Assembly (NCBI GenBank): GCA_021647265.1
Contig: JAKIVA010000002.1
Span: 36,106-100,105 of the forward strand
Direction of reading: 5' to 3'
DNA length: 64,000 bases
Origin: Lutibacter sp.
GTDB taxonomy: Bacteria > Bacteroidota > Bacteroidia > Flavobacteriales > Flavobacteriaceae
This document shows positions 35,399 through 43,634 of the stretch, piece by piece. Both the position numbers and the translations under genes were made by a program. Below the pieces are notes generated by a model that was given only the letters and a program-made list of their open reading frames with translations, did no database searches and was not told the origin of the DNA. Within the stretch, counting starts at the first letter, position 1, and every line of letters begins with the position of its first letter.

Positions 35399-36607
35399 TT
35401 ACTCTAAATCAATAACTACTTGGTTTTTGAGTAAATCATCAAAAGTTTCTTGCTTTCTAATTAAATAATCTTTGCCATTATAAAGCAACACTTCAGCAGG
35501 TTTGTAGCGAGAATTATAATTAGAAGCCATTGAAAAACAATAAGCACCGGCATTATTAAAACACAAGGTATCTCCTTCTTTAATTTCACTAATTCTTCTG
35601 TTAGACCCAAAAGTATCAGTTTCACAGATATAGCCTACAACAGAGTAATAGCGTTCGCGTCCTTTAGGATTTGATATATTATGAATATGGTGATATGAAT
35701 CGTACATCATTGGGCGAACCAGGTGATTAAAACCCGAATCTACACTGGCAAAAACAGTTGAAGTTGTTTGTTTAACAACATTTACATTTACTAAAAACAC
35801 ACCAGCCTCACTTACTAAAAACTTACCAGGTTCAAACATCAAGGTTAGTTTTTTGCCATATTCTTTACAAAAGGAATTGAATCTTTTAGACAGTTTTTCT
35901 CCTAATTCTTCAATATTTGTTGAAATATCATCCTCTTTGTATGGAACTTTAAATCCGCTTCCAAAATCAATAAAATCTAAATTTTTAAATTCAGTTGCAG
36001 TGTTGAAAAGTATTTCAGTTGCAGCAATAAATACATCAATATCTAATATATCAGAGCCTGTATGCATGTGAATACCGTTGATATGCATTCCTGTATTTTT
36101 AACAACACGCATTATGTGTGGAACTTGATGAACTGAAATTCCAAATTTAGAATCTATATGTCCAACCGAAATTTTTCGATTACCCCCAGCCATAATATGC
36201 GGGTTTATACGTACACAAACGGGAATATTAGGATGAATATTTCCAAATTGTTCTAAAATGGAAATGTTATCAATGTTAATTTGTACACCTAATTTTGAAA
36301 CTTCTTCAATTTCTTGCAAAGAAACACCGTTAGGTGTAAATATAATATTCTCAGGTGAAAAACCTGCTTTAATACCTAGCTGAACCTCTTGAATAGAAAC
36401 GGTATCAATCCCTGAGTTTAATTTTTTAAAAAGTTTTAAAATACTAATATTAGAATTTGCTTTAACGGCATAATTTAATTTTAAGTTTTTTACTGTTGAA
36501 AAAGCCTTTGTAATACGGTTGTATTGAGCTGTAATTTTCTTTGCATCATATACATACAATGGACTTCCGTATTTTTTTGTAAGTGAAACCAAAGTTTGAT
36601 TTTCCAT
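35399..36607 (-). CDS. lysA: Diaminopimelate decarboxylase
   Basis: A 402-residue fold-III PLP enzyme making lysine from meso-diaminopimelate. The PLP Lys is in KLNYAVKANSNISILK, followed by HMHTGSDI, the Gly-rich phosphate site DFGSGF, and the active-site Cys in CETDTFGSNR. It lies divergently spaced from the thr operon on the same strand, and is a single gene. Confidence 0.95.
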   Translation of the reverse strand: MENQTLVSLTKKYGSPLYVYDAKKITAQYNRITKAFSTVKNLKLNYAVKANSNISILKLFKKLNSGIDTVSIQEVQLGIKAGFSPENIIFTPNGVSLQEIEEVSKLGVQINIDNISILEQFGNIHPNIPVCVRINPHIMAGGNRKISVGHIDSKFGISVHQVPHIMRVVKNTGMHINGIHMHTGSDILDIDVFIAATEILFNTATEFKNLDFIDFGSGFKVPYKEDDISTNIEELGEKLSKRFNSFCKEYGKKLTLMFEPGKFLVSEAGVFLVNVNVVKQTTSTVFASVDSGFNHLVRPMMYDSYHHIHNISNPKGRERYYSVVGYICETDTFGSNRRISEIKEGDTLCFNNAGAYCFSMASNYNSRYKPAEVLLYNGKDYLIRKQETFDDLLKNQVVIDLE

Positions 36608-36710
36608 TCATTATTTTTTTTGAAGTCTCAAATGTATAAAACAAAATCAGTTTTTAAAATATAATTTTTATAAAATTACAATAATCAATAATTTGTTAAA
36701 TGAAGAGAGA

Positions 36711-36880
36711 CTGTCTGAAAAGATACGAAATTCATCATTCTGAACCTGCCTGACCAGACAGGTAGAGATTTATTTAAGAACCCCATCATGGAGTTGTCAA
36801 TTACTATGATAACCTGAATCGAGCAGGCTTGATGCTCGCAAGTTCAGGTTGACGTAACGTAAATCATACTTTTCAGACAG
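36711..36880. repeat. 170-bp palindromic intergenic repeat (MITE/REP-like)
   Basis: The unit is bounded by perfect terminal inverted repeats CTGTCTGAAAAG and CTTTTCAGACAG. It contains inner hairpins: ACCTGCCTG/CAGACAGGT (36745-36764) and CCTGAATCGAGC/GCTCGCAAGTTCAGG (about 36812-36847). No coding frame is present. It separates lysA from pepT. Its base composition is clearly more GC-rich than the surroundings, which suggests a mobile or dispersed repeat of this genus. Confidence 0.65.
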
Positions 36881-36895
36881 CTTATTTAAAATAGT

Positions 36896-38128
36896 TTACT
36901 TAGCCCTTTCAGTAGTAATCTGAGCAATTTTAATAATTACATCAGTAGCCAATTGCATAGATTCAACAGCGACATATTCATATCTTCCGTGAAAATTATG
37001 ACCTCCAGCAAAAATATTAGGACAAGGTAAGCCTTTGTATGATAGTTGAGAACCGTCTGTGCCTCCTCTAATTGCTTTAATTAATGGCTTAATACCAAGT
37101 TGTTTCATTGCTTCTTCAGCAATATCAACAATATGCATTACTGGTTCTATTTTTTCACGCATATTGAAATATTGATCTTTAATTTCAACAACTATAGTGT
37201 TACTTCCTAATTTTTTATTGAAATCATCGGCTATTTTTTGGAAAGTTTCTTTGCGTTCTTCAAATAACTTTAAATCGTGATCTCTAATAATATATTGAAG
37301 TTCGGTTTTTTCAACTTCACCATTCATAGCGTATAAGTGATAAAAGCCTTCATAACCTTCCGTTTTTTCAGGGACTTCACCTTTTGGTAGTGCTGCAATA
37401 AAATCACTTGCAATTAGCATAGAGTTAATCATTTTTCCTTTTGCATAACCTGGATGCACGATTTTACCATTGATGGTTACTTTTGCACCTGCAGCATTAA
37501 AATTTTCATATTCTAATTCTCCAACCTGACTTCCATCCATTGTATAAGCCCAATCTGCACCAAACTTTTTAACATCAAACATACCAGCTCCTTTACCTAC
37601 TTCTTCATCTGGAGTAAAGCCAATTCTAATTTTTCCATGTTTAATTTCAGGATGATTAATTAAATACTCCATTGCTGTAACTATTTCAGTAATACCAGCT
37701 TTATCATCGGCTCCCAATAGGGTAGTGCCGTCAGTAGTTATCAGGGTTTTCCCTTTATATAGTAATAAATCTTCAAAGTAGCTTGGAGATAAAATAATAT
37801 TTTCTTTTTTATTTAAAACAATATCTTCACCATTATAATTTGGGTGAAATTGTGGCTTAACATTAGTACCTGAATAATCTGGACTAGTATCAATATGAGC
37901 TATAAAACCAATTGTTGGCACTTTAAAATCTACATTTGAAGGAAGTGTTGCCATTACATAACAATTATCATCTAATGTAACATCTGTCATTCCAATTTCT
38001 TTTAGCTCATCAACTAAAACACGTGCTAAATCCCATTGTTTTTCAGTACTTGGAAATGCTGAGTTTTCAGGGTCTGACTGTGTGTCTATCGTGATATACT
38101 TTACGAAACGATCTGTTATTTTTTGCAT
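36896..38128 (-). CDS. pepT: Peptidase T (tripeptide aminopeptidase)
   Basis: A 410-residue M20 di-zinc peptidase. The metal-binding and catalytic motifs are FIAHIDTSPDYSG, GADDKAGITEI and FTPDEEVGKGA, with a late segment IRGGTDGSQLSYKG and NIFAGGHNFHGRYEY. It releases the N-terminal residue from tripeptides in the cytoplasm. It is a single gene. Confidence 0.96.
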   Translation of the reverse strand: MQKITDRFVKYITIDTQSDPENSAFPSTEKQWDLARVLVDELKEIGMTDVTLDDNCYVMATLPSNVDFKVPTIGFIAHIDTSPDYSGTNVKPQFHPNYNGEDIVLNKKENIILSPSYFEDLLLYKGKTLITTDGTTLLGADDKAGITEIVTAMEYLINHPEIKHGKIRIGFTPDEEVGKGAGMFDVKKFGADWAYTMDGSQVGELEYENFNAAGAKVTINGKIVHPGYAKGKMINSMLIASDFIAALPKGEVPEKTEGYEGFYHLYAMNGEVEKTELQYIIRDHDLKLFEERKETFQKIADDFNKKLGSNTIVVEIKDQYFNMREKIEPVMHIVDIAEEAMKQLGIKPLIKAIRGGTDGSQLSYKGLPCPNIFAGGHNFHGRYEYVAVESMQLATDVIIKIAQITTERAK

Positions 38129-38190
38129 TTTTTTATATTTTTATCAAAAGTAAGAATAAGACTAAGGTTTTACAATGTAATTTTCATAAA

Positions 38191-38748
38191 TTATTGCAAA
38201 AATTCTACTTTATTAAGGATTGAAATTGTTTCACAAATGCGATCATTTATGTTGTTATCTCCATAAATTTCAGAATAAACGTTAAAATAGGTGTTTTCTG
38301 AACGTTTGGTTGTTAAATTAAATTGATGATAACTAAATCCGTTTTTTACTCCTTTTGCAACGTACCAGTAAGTTGGTTTAGATTGGTAAGGCTGATTTCC
38401 TGAATCTATAATTTGTAAATTATTTTTTAGTAAGATTGAATCAACTTTTCTGTAAAAAGGGGCGTCAAAATTCAATGTTCCTGTACTAAATGAAGCAACC
38501 AGTATTAATGATTTTGTAAGTTGTTTTGTAGTATCTGCCGTAAATATTTCAGATTGAAATTTATCAAAGTATAATTCTGTTTTCCAAATAGTTGGTATAT
38601 CCAATTTAAAGTTTTTATTAAAATCTGAAATAGATGAGTATTTTTCTAATTTATCAGAAGGACAACTGTATTTTTTACTTAACTCAGATTGATTAGCACA
38701 ACTGAAAAGTTGTACGCAAATTACAATTGAAATAAGGATTTTTTTCAT
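38191..38748 (-). CDS. Hypothetical lipoprotein
   Basis: A 185-residue lipoprotein (signal VQLFSC, Cys17). The mature part is an alternating strand/helix pattern (LDIPTIWKTELYFDKFQSEIF, SYHQFNLTTKRSENTYFNVYSEIYG) like small PsbP/lipocalin-type flavobacterial lipoproteins. No residues point to an activity. It is 9 bp downstream of the BNR-repeat lipoprotein gene, so the two are likely co-transcribed. Confidence 0.6.
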   Translation of the reverse strand: MKKILISIVICVQLFSCANQSELSKKYSCPSDKLEKYSSISDFNKNFKLDIPTIWKTELYFDKFQSEIFTADTTKQLTKSLILVASFSTGTLNFDAPFYRKVDSILLKNNLQIIDSGNQPYQSKPTYWYVAKGVKNGFSYHQFNLTTKRSENTYFNVYSEIYGDNNINDRICETISILNKVEFLQ

Positions 38749-38757
38749 TTTAAAAAA

Positions 38758-39795
38758 TTAATAAATAGTCATTTTTACAATTTTATTGTTTCCAGAAAGC
38801 CAAGCAGTATTTTTAGAGGCAAATTTAATAGCATAAAAACCTTCATCACTAACTTTCTCCCAATTTCTTCCTGAATTTTTAGAATAAAAAATCCCATTAG
38901 TTGAAACAGCAACAACTTCTTTTCCTTGTGTATTTGGAATGTATTGCACACAACTTATGTATTTGGGAGCTTTATTTTCTGATACCAATTCCCACGTTTT
39001 ACCTCCATCAAAAGTAAGTGCTTTATTTGCGTAATTTCCAAACTTATCGGTATAATCACCACCACAAATAATACCTTGCTTTTCGTTGTAAAAATCTACG
39101 GTATATATACCTGTTGAATTTTTTCCTTGAATTATAGGTGTATTGTAAACTTTCCAAGTTAAACCCATATCTGGTGTATAAAAAACACGTGATTTTAAAC
39201 CACCTGTTACAATCCAAGCTTTTCTACCTACAATGGCAATATTGGTATTGCTTGCAGCAAAGGCAGCTTCACCTTCAAATATTTTAGGTAAATCTATACA
39301 TTTAATTTTATTCCAAGTATCTCCACCATCTCGTGTAATTAGTACCGATAAGCAATTATCTGTAGGGTCTCCAATTGCAATTCCATTTACATTATCAAAG
39401 AATTTCATAGCATCATAAAATACTTTTTTATGGATTTCTTTATATACAATAGATACTTTATCGTCTTTTAATTTGTAAAGCAACGCAGGGTTGCCAATGT
39501 TTAATGCAAAAATGGCATCATTTTTATAAGCTAAAGATCTAAAATGTGGAACAATAGTATCTGTTACTATTTTTTTAACGGTATTAAATTCACCTGAATT
39601 GGTAATTATACCAATGGTACCCATAGTACCTGCATATACAATAGAAGAATCGTTTATAATTTCAATAGCTCTAACGCTACGGTCATTTAATTTAATATTT
39701 TTTATAGAAATTTTAATAGTTTCTCGAGCGTTGTATTCTTTTTTACAAGTGCTAAAAACAGTTAAAATTAAGAAGAGTATTATTGTATTTTTCAT
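38758..39795 (-). CDS. BNR/YCF48-type beta-propeller lipoprotein
   Basis: A 345-residue lipoprotein (LTVFSTC, Cys17) with BNR/Asp-box repeats (S/T-x-D-G-G-x-T-W): ITRDGGDTWNKI, YTPDMGLTWKVY, TFDGGKTWELV and YSKNSGRNWEKV, giving a propeller of perhaps six or seven blades. Homologues are labelled oxidoreductase or sialidase-like but no active-site residues of sialidases are evident. A surface or periplasmic role is likely, related to photosystem-assembly factor YCF48 folds. Confidence 0.75.
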   Translation of the reverse strand: MKNTIILFLILTVFSTCKKEYNARETIKISIKNIKLNDRSVRAIEIINDSSIVYAGTMGTIGIITNSGEFNTVKKIVTDTIVPHFRSLAYKNDAIFALNIGNPALLYKLKDDKVSIVYKEIHKKVFYDAMKFFDNVNGIAIGDPTDNCLSVLITRDGGDTWNKIKCIDLPKIFEGEAAFAASNTNIAIVGRKAWIVTGGLKSRVFYTPDMGLTWKVYNTPIIQGKNSTGIYTVDFYNEKQGIICGGDYTDKFGNYANKALTFDGGKTWELVSENKAPKYISCVQYIPNTQGKEVVAVSTNGIFYSKNSGRNWEKVSDEGFYAIKFASKNTAWLSGNNKIVKMTIY

Positions 39796-39849
39796 ACTTG
39801 ATTAAAAACACTAACAAAGATAATTAAAATAAAAGAATGATTTGAAACA

Positions 39850-39877
39850 AAAAAAGATAGGCAAAACCTATCTTTTT
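39850..39877. terminator. Terminator hairpin after the S41 peptidase gene
   Basis: AAAAAGATAGG-CAAAA-CCTATCTTTTT is a perfect stem with flanking A and T runs. It ends the minus-strand S41 peptidase gene. Confidence 0.85.
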
Positions 39878-39900
39878 ATATTTGAGTTTTATTTAATAAA

Positions 39901-41379
39901 TTATTTATTGATAAAAAAATCGTCATTAATATACATTTCTTTCTCAAATTTATTTTCAAGTTCAAGTACCTCAAATTTTTTGAGGTTATTGTATTTAACT
40001 GGACTTACATTTTTTGAAGAAAGTCCCTTAATATCATCAAGTGCCGCCTTTAATACTACTTCATTTTCATCTCCAAAAGGTAAAATTGCATTCCAGAATT
40101 GATATTCTTTCACCTCAATATCAGGTGTAAAACCTTGTGTATAATCACTTTCTCCATTTTTGTTATATATCTGAAAAACAATAGGTTGCATTGCATTTAG
40201 GTGGGTTGTTTTTGCGGAAGATTGACTCAAAAAATCTGTAGCAGGAGAGTCGTACAACGTAATAGACCCAACATTTTTACCATAAGTAGTGGTACCAATT
40301 ACTTTAACAGGAATATATGGCTTTAAACCATTGATAATCATTTCACTGGCCGAAGCTGTACTGCCTGAAACCAAAACATATAATTTAGAAATGTTAGTTA
40401 ACCTGTTTATAGCTTCTTCAGTAATTTTATCACCACTTACATCGTAAACATTTAATGTGTTTTGGAAGTTGTAAGAACTATTTTGATTGCTATGTTTTGG
40501 GTTAAATTTTAACGCTGCAAATACATCAGTATTTGCGTTGTTATAAATCATACTAGCTAAGTAAGCAGATGTTAAAACAGATCCCCCTCCATTTAGTCTT
40601 AAATCTAAAATTAATTCATTCACTCCTTCAGCTTTAAAATAACCAAAAACAGCATTTAATTCATCATTATAAGAAGATCTAAATCCATTATAAACTAAAT
40701 ACCCAACTTTTCTTCCATTGATATCATTAAAAACTTTTTGAAGGTAAACAGGGTTGTCAGAAACTTCAACAGCTGTAATTGTTTTATCTTCGATAGGAGT
40801 AAGTACACCTCCATTTTCAGAGACAAAAGACAACGTAATGGTTTCGTTTGAAAGTTTACTAACAGTATTGCTATAGTTGCTTTCATTCAAAATTACACCG
40901 TCAATGGCATTTATAATATCTCCTCTTTTTATTCCAGCGTTACCTGCAGGTGAATTAGGAGCTACATACCGAACATAAAATATAATATCATTATTATCAT
41001 TTATCAATACAGCTTGTAATCGGAACCCAAACGATAATGAAATTCCTTGAAATGATTTCTGTAACTCAATATAATCTTCAACAAACCAGGAAAACCTGTC
41101 GGTATTGCCTTTATCAAATAACAAACTTTCAAATAAGGTTTCAGGATCTGAAAAACCATCTAAATAATTAGTGTAACTCTCTTGATTATCATCTTTAGAA
41201 TCTGCTAAATTTGGTACATTTGCTTGCCAATTATACCAAGAATTCATTCCTTTCCATACAAAATCTTGAATTTCAATGTTTTGAGGAATTGGAATTACAA
41301 CATCGTCTTTTTTACTGCAACTAACTGATATTAATATAGTTATCAGTATAACTGCTATAAAATTGGGGATTCTTTTCAT
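39901..41379 (-). CDS. S41-family C-terminal processing peptidase, lipoprotein
   Basis: A 492-residue lipoprotein (ISVSC, Cys21). It has a helical N-terminal part (35-110), a PDZ domain (about 110-205, VAPNSPAGNAGIKRGDIINAIDG) and an S41 catalytic domain with the substrate-binding LILDLRLNGGGSV, catalytic Ser in STASASEM (about residue 343) and Lys in TYGKNVGS (about 368). It would cleave C-terminal tails of exported proteins. It is a single gene. Confidence 0.9.
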   Translation of the reverse strand: MKRIPNFIAVILITILISVSCSKKDDVVIPIPQNIEIQDFVWKGMNSWYNWQANVPNLADSKDDNQESYTNYLDGFSDPETLFESLLFDKGNTDRFSWFVEDYIELQKSFQGISLSFGFRLQAVLINDNNDIIFYVRYVAPNSPAGNAGIKRGDIINAIDGVILNESNYSNTVSKLSNETITLSFVSENGGVLTPIEDKTITAVEVSDNPVYLQKVFNDINGRKVGYLVYNGFRSSYNDELNAVFGYFKAEGVNELILDLRLNGGGSVLTSAYLASMIYNNANTDVFAALKFNPKHSNQNSSYNFQNTLNVYDVSGDKITEEAINRLTNISKLYVLVSGSTASASEMIINGLKPYIPVKVIGTTTYGKNVGSITLYDSPATDFLSQSSAKTTHLNAMQPIVFQIYNKNGESDYTQGFTPDIEVKEYQFWNAILPFGDENEVVLKAALDDIKGLSSKNVSPVKYNNLKKFEVLELENKFEKEMYINDDFFINK

Positions 41380-41519
41380 TTTTTAAAATTTATCTTTTAT
41401 AATTATAAGTCGCAATATATTAATTTTTATTACAAAATTTAGGACTCCTGTTACAAAAACGTAACTTACTCGTCATAATTGTAGCAACACCAAAAAAGTT
41501 GTAAAAACTAAACTTGAAA

Positions 41520-42029
41520 ATGAAACAATCTGAGTTTTTAAAAACTGTAATGCCTTTTAAAGATAAAGTTTTTCGTGTTGCGAAAAGGCTTTTAGTATCT
41601 ACAGAAGAAGCAGAGGATGCTACTCAGGAACTTTTTTTTAAGTTGTGGAAAAACAGGTCTAAATTAAAAGACTATAAAAATATTGAGGCATTTGCTATGA
41701 CAATGACTAAAAATTATTGTTTTGATCGTTTAAAATCGAAACAAGCCAATAATTTAAAATTAATACATAGTAATTATAAAGAGAAGAATACGTCTTTAGA
41801 TAGGCGAATGGAACTTAATGACAGTGTAAGTATTGTTCATCAATTAATTGAAAACTTACCAGAGCAACAGAAATTAATAATACAGCTTAGAGATATTGAA
41901 CAATACGAGTTTGTTGAAATTGCAGAAATGTTAAATTTACAGCCAACGGCAATTAGAGTTACATTATCTAGAGCGCGGAAAACAATAAGAGAACAATTAA
42001 TAAAACAACATAATTATGGAATTAGCTAA
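41520..42029 (+). CDS. ECF RNA polymerase sigma factor
   Basis: A 169-residue sigma-70-like factor: region 2 (KVFRVAKRLLVSTEEAEDATQELFFKLW), region 4 (LPEQQKLIIQLRDIEQYEFVEIAEMLNLQ, and VTLSRARKTIREQL). The start is the ATG at 41520; a TTG two codons earlier is in frame. It overlaps the next gene by 14 bp, and the two DUF4252 genes follow, so this is a four-gene envelope-stress-type operon. Confidence 0.93.
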   Translation: MKQSEFLKTVMPFKDKVFRVAKRLLVSTEEAEDATQELFFKLWKNRSKLKDYKNIEAFAMTMTKNYCFDRLKSKQANNLKLIHSNYKEKNTSLDRRMELNDSVSIVHQLIENLPEQQKLIIQLRDIEQYEFVEIAEMLNLQPTAIRVTLSRARKTIREQLIKQHNYGIS

Positions 42030-42450
42030 CATAGAAAGGTTGTTGGATAAATATTTAAATGCAGAAACTACATTGACAGAAGAAAATAAGTTAAAAAACT
42101 ACTTTTCAGGCGATAATGTGGCTCCACATTTAGAAGAATACCGAGTATTATTTGAATATTTTTCAACTAGTAAAAATGAGCGCTTTACAAAAAGCATCCA
42201 ATTAAACAGTAAAAAGAAGCATTGGAAATGGCTTTCAGTAGCAGCCTCAATAATATTGCTAGTGAGCGTTTATACTGGTTATGAAAAAAACCAGGAAAGA
42301 AAGGCTGAAAAAATATACAAAGAAACTCAATTTGCTCTTGGAATACTTGCTTCAAACTTAAATAAAGGAACAGCTGCAGTAGCCCATTTAAAAGAGTTTG
42401 AAAGAACAAAAAATAAAATTTTTAAACAACCTAAAGAAAACAAAAAATGA
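42016..42450 (+). CDS. Membrane protein co-encoded with the sigma factor (likely anti-sigma)
   Basis: A 144-residue protein with a cytosolic N-terminus (ERLLDKYLNAETTLTEENKLKNYF) and one helix (WLSVAASIILLVSVYTGY) followed by a charged tail. This plan is like small anti-sigma factors, and the 14-bp overlap with the sigma gene fits. No FecR or zinc-finger domain is present, so the role is inferred from position. Confidence 0.6.
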   Translation: MELANIERLLDKYLNAETTLTEENKLKNYFSGDNVAPHLEEYRVLFEYFSTSKNERFTKSIQLNSKKKHWKWLSVAASIILLVSVYTGYEKNQERKAEKIYKETQFALGILASNLNKGTAAVAHLKEFERTKNKIFKQPKENKK

Positions 42451-42965
42451 AAAAAATAGTAATACTAATTGCCCTTGCAATTTTACCTTTTGTAAATTAT
42501 GCACAGAGTTCAATTTTCGACAAATTTGAGGATATGGATGGTGTTTCATCTGTAATTGTAAATAAGGAGGCCTTTAAAATGGCAAGCAAATTTGGAGGAA
42601 ATAGCCCTGAAGCAAAAGAATATGTAGATATGGTTAAGAATTTAGAATCGTTAAAAGTATTTAGCACAGAAAGTGTTGAAATTGCAAAACAAATGAATGA
42701 TATTGTAGCTAAATACTTAAAATCTGCAAAATTAACTGAATTAATGCGTATTAAAGATGATGAAGCTAATGTAAAAATTTACATACGTCATGGGAAAGAT
42801 GAAAACCATGTAAGTGAGTTATTAATGTTTGTAAGTAATTTAAAAAACAAATCAAATCAAGAAGCGGTGATACTTTCGTTAACCGGAGAGATTGATTTGA
42901 ACAAAATCTCAGAATTAACAAACAATTACATTCCTGAAAGTGGGAAACAACTTAAAAAGCAATAA
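42447..42965 (+). CDS. DUF4252 domain protein
   Basis: A 172-residue exported protein (signal VILIALAILPFVNYAQ) with the DUF4252 pattern (SIFDKFEDMDGVSSVIVNKEAFKM, and the last LSLTGEIDLNKIS). It overlaps the previous gene by 4 bp and is followed by a paralogue one base later. The function is not known, but its association with ECF sigma factors is typical. Confidence 0.8.
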   Translation: MKKIVILIALAILPFVNYAQSSIFDKFEDMDGVSSVIVNKEAFKMASKFGGNSPEAKEYVDMVKNLESLKVFSTESVEIAKQMNDIVAKYLKSAKLTELMRIKDDEANVKIYIRHGKDENHVSELLMFVSNLKNKSNQEAVILSLTGEIDLNKISELTNNYIPESGKQLKKQ

Positions 42966-42966
42966 A

Positions 42967-43515
42967 ATGAAATTATTTATAAAAATTACAGGATTTATAT
43001 ATATAGTAGCCTTTTTGATGATTTCATGCGATACCAAACCATCACTTCAAAAATATTATGTTGACAGTAAAGAAAATAACGAGTTTATTTCTATTGATTT
43101 ACCATCAAGTATCTTACAATTAAAAGATGACAATGTTTCTGAAGAAATTAAAAATACATTAGCCACCATAAAAAAAGTTAATTTTTTAGCATTACAACTT
43201 AATGATACAAATAAAGAGTTATACATTTCTGAAAAACAAAAAGTTAAAAACATTCTTAAAAACCCAAAATACAAACAATTAGTTCGTATGAATATGGGAA
43301 AAGTCAGTATTCTAGTCAATTTTTTAGGCGAAGAAGATGCTATTGACGAGGTTATTGTTTTTGCTTCAGATAATAAAAAAGGATTTGCAATAGTTAGAGT
43401 CTTAGGAGAAAATATGAATCCGGCAAACATTTTAAAGTTAACGCAGGAAATAAAAACAGATGGAGATTCTGAGCAATTGAAACAACTTGGAGGATTACTA
43501 AGTAGCATTAAATAA
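42967..43515 (+). CDS. DUF4252 lipoprotein (paralogue)
   Basis: A 182-residue lipoprotein (LMISC, Cys20) with the DUF4252 fold, similar in plan to the gene before it (KVNFLALQL, EVIVFASDNKKGFAIVRVLGENM). The start is the ATG at 42967; a GTG nine codons earlier is in frame but overlaps the previous gene. It is the last gene of the sigma operon, followed by a hairpin. Confidence 0.75.
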   Translation: MKLFIKITGFIYIVAFLMISCDTKPSLQKYYVDSKENNEFISIDLPSSILQLKDDNVSEEIKNTLATIKKVNFLALQLNDTNKELYISEKQKVKNILKNPKYKQLVRMNMGKVSILVNFLGEEDAIDEVIVFASDNKKGFAIVRVLGENMNPANILKLTQEIKTDGDSEQLKQLGGLLSSIK

Positions 43516-43538
43516 CTTTTTTAAAACAGAAAAAATAC

Positions 43539-43567
43539 AAGCCATACAGTAAAAAGTATGGCTTTTT
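43539..43567 (+). terminator. Terminator of the sigma-DUF4252 operon
   Basis: AAGCCATAC-AGTAAAAA-GTATGGCTTTTT forms a stem with a T tract. Confidence 0.82.
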
Positions 43568-43602
43568 AACTATCTATTAACTCTTGAAAACAATTAAAAT
43601 AG

Positions 43603-43610
43603 TATTTTTG
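43603..43610 (+). promoter_or_regulatory. Promoter -7 box (TATTTTTG) of the M1 peptidase gene
   Basis: TATTTTTG matches TAnnTTTG, 25 bp before the ATG at 43635. A TTG lies at 43584-43586, slightly closer than usual. Confidence 0.5.
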
Positions 43611-43634
43611 AAACCATAATTTAGATATTTACGA

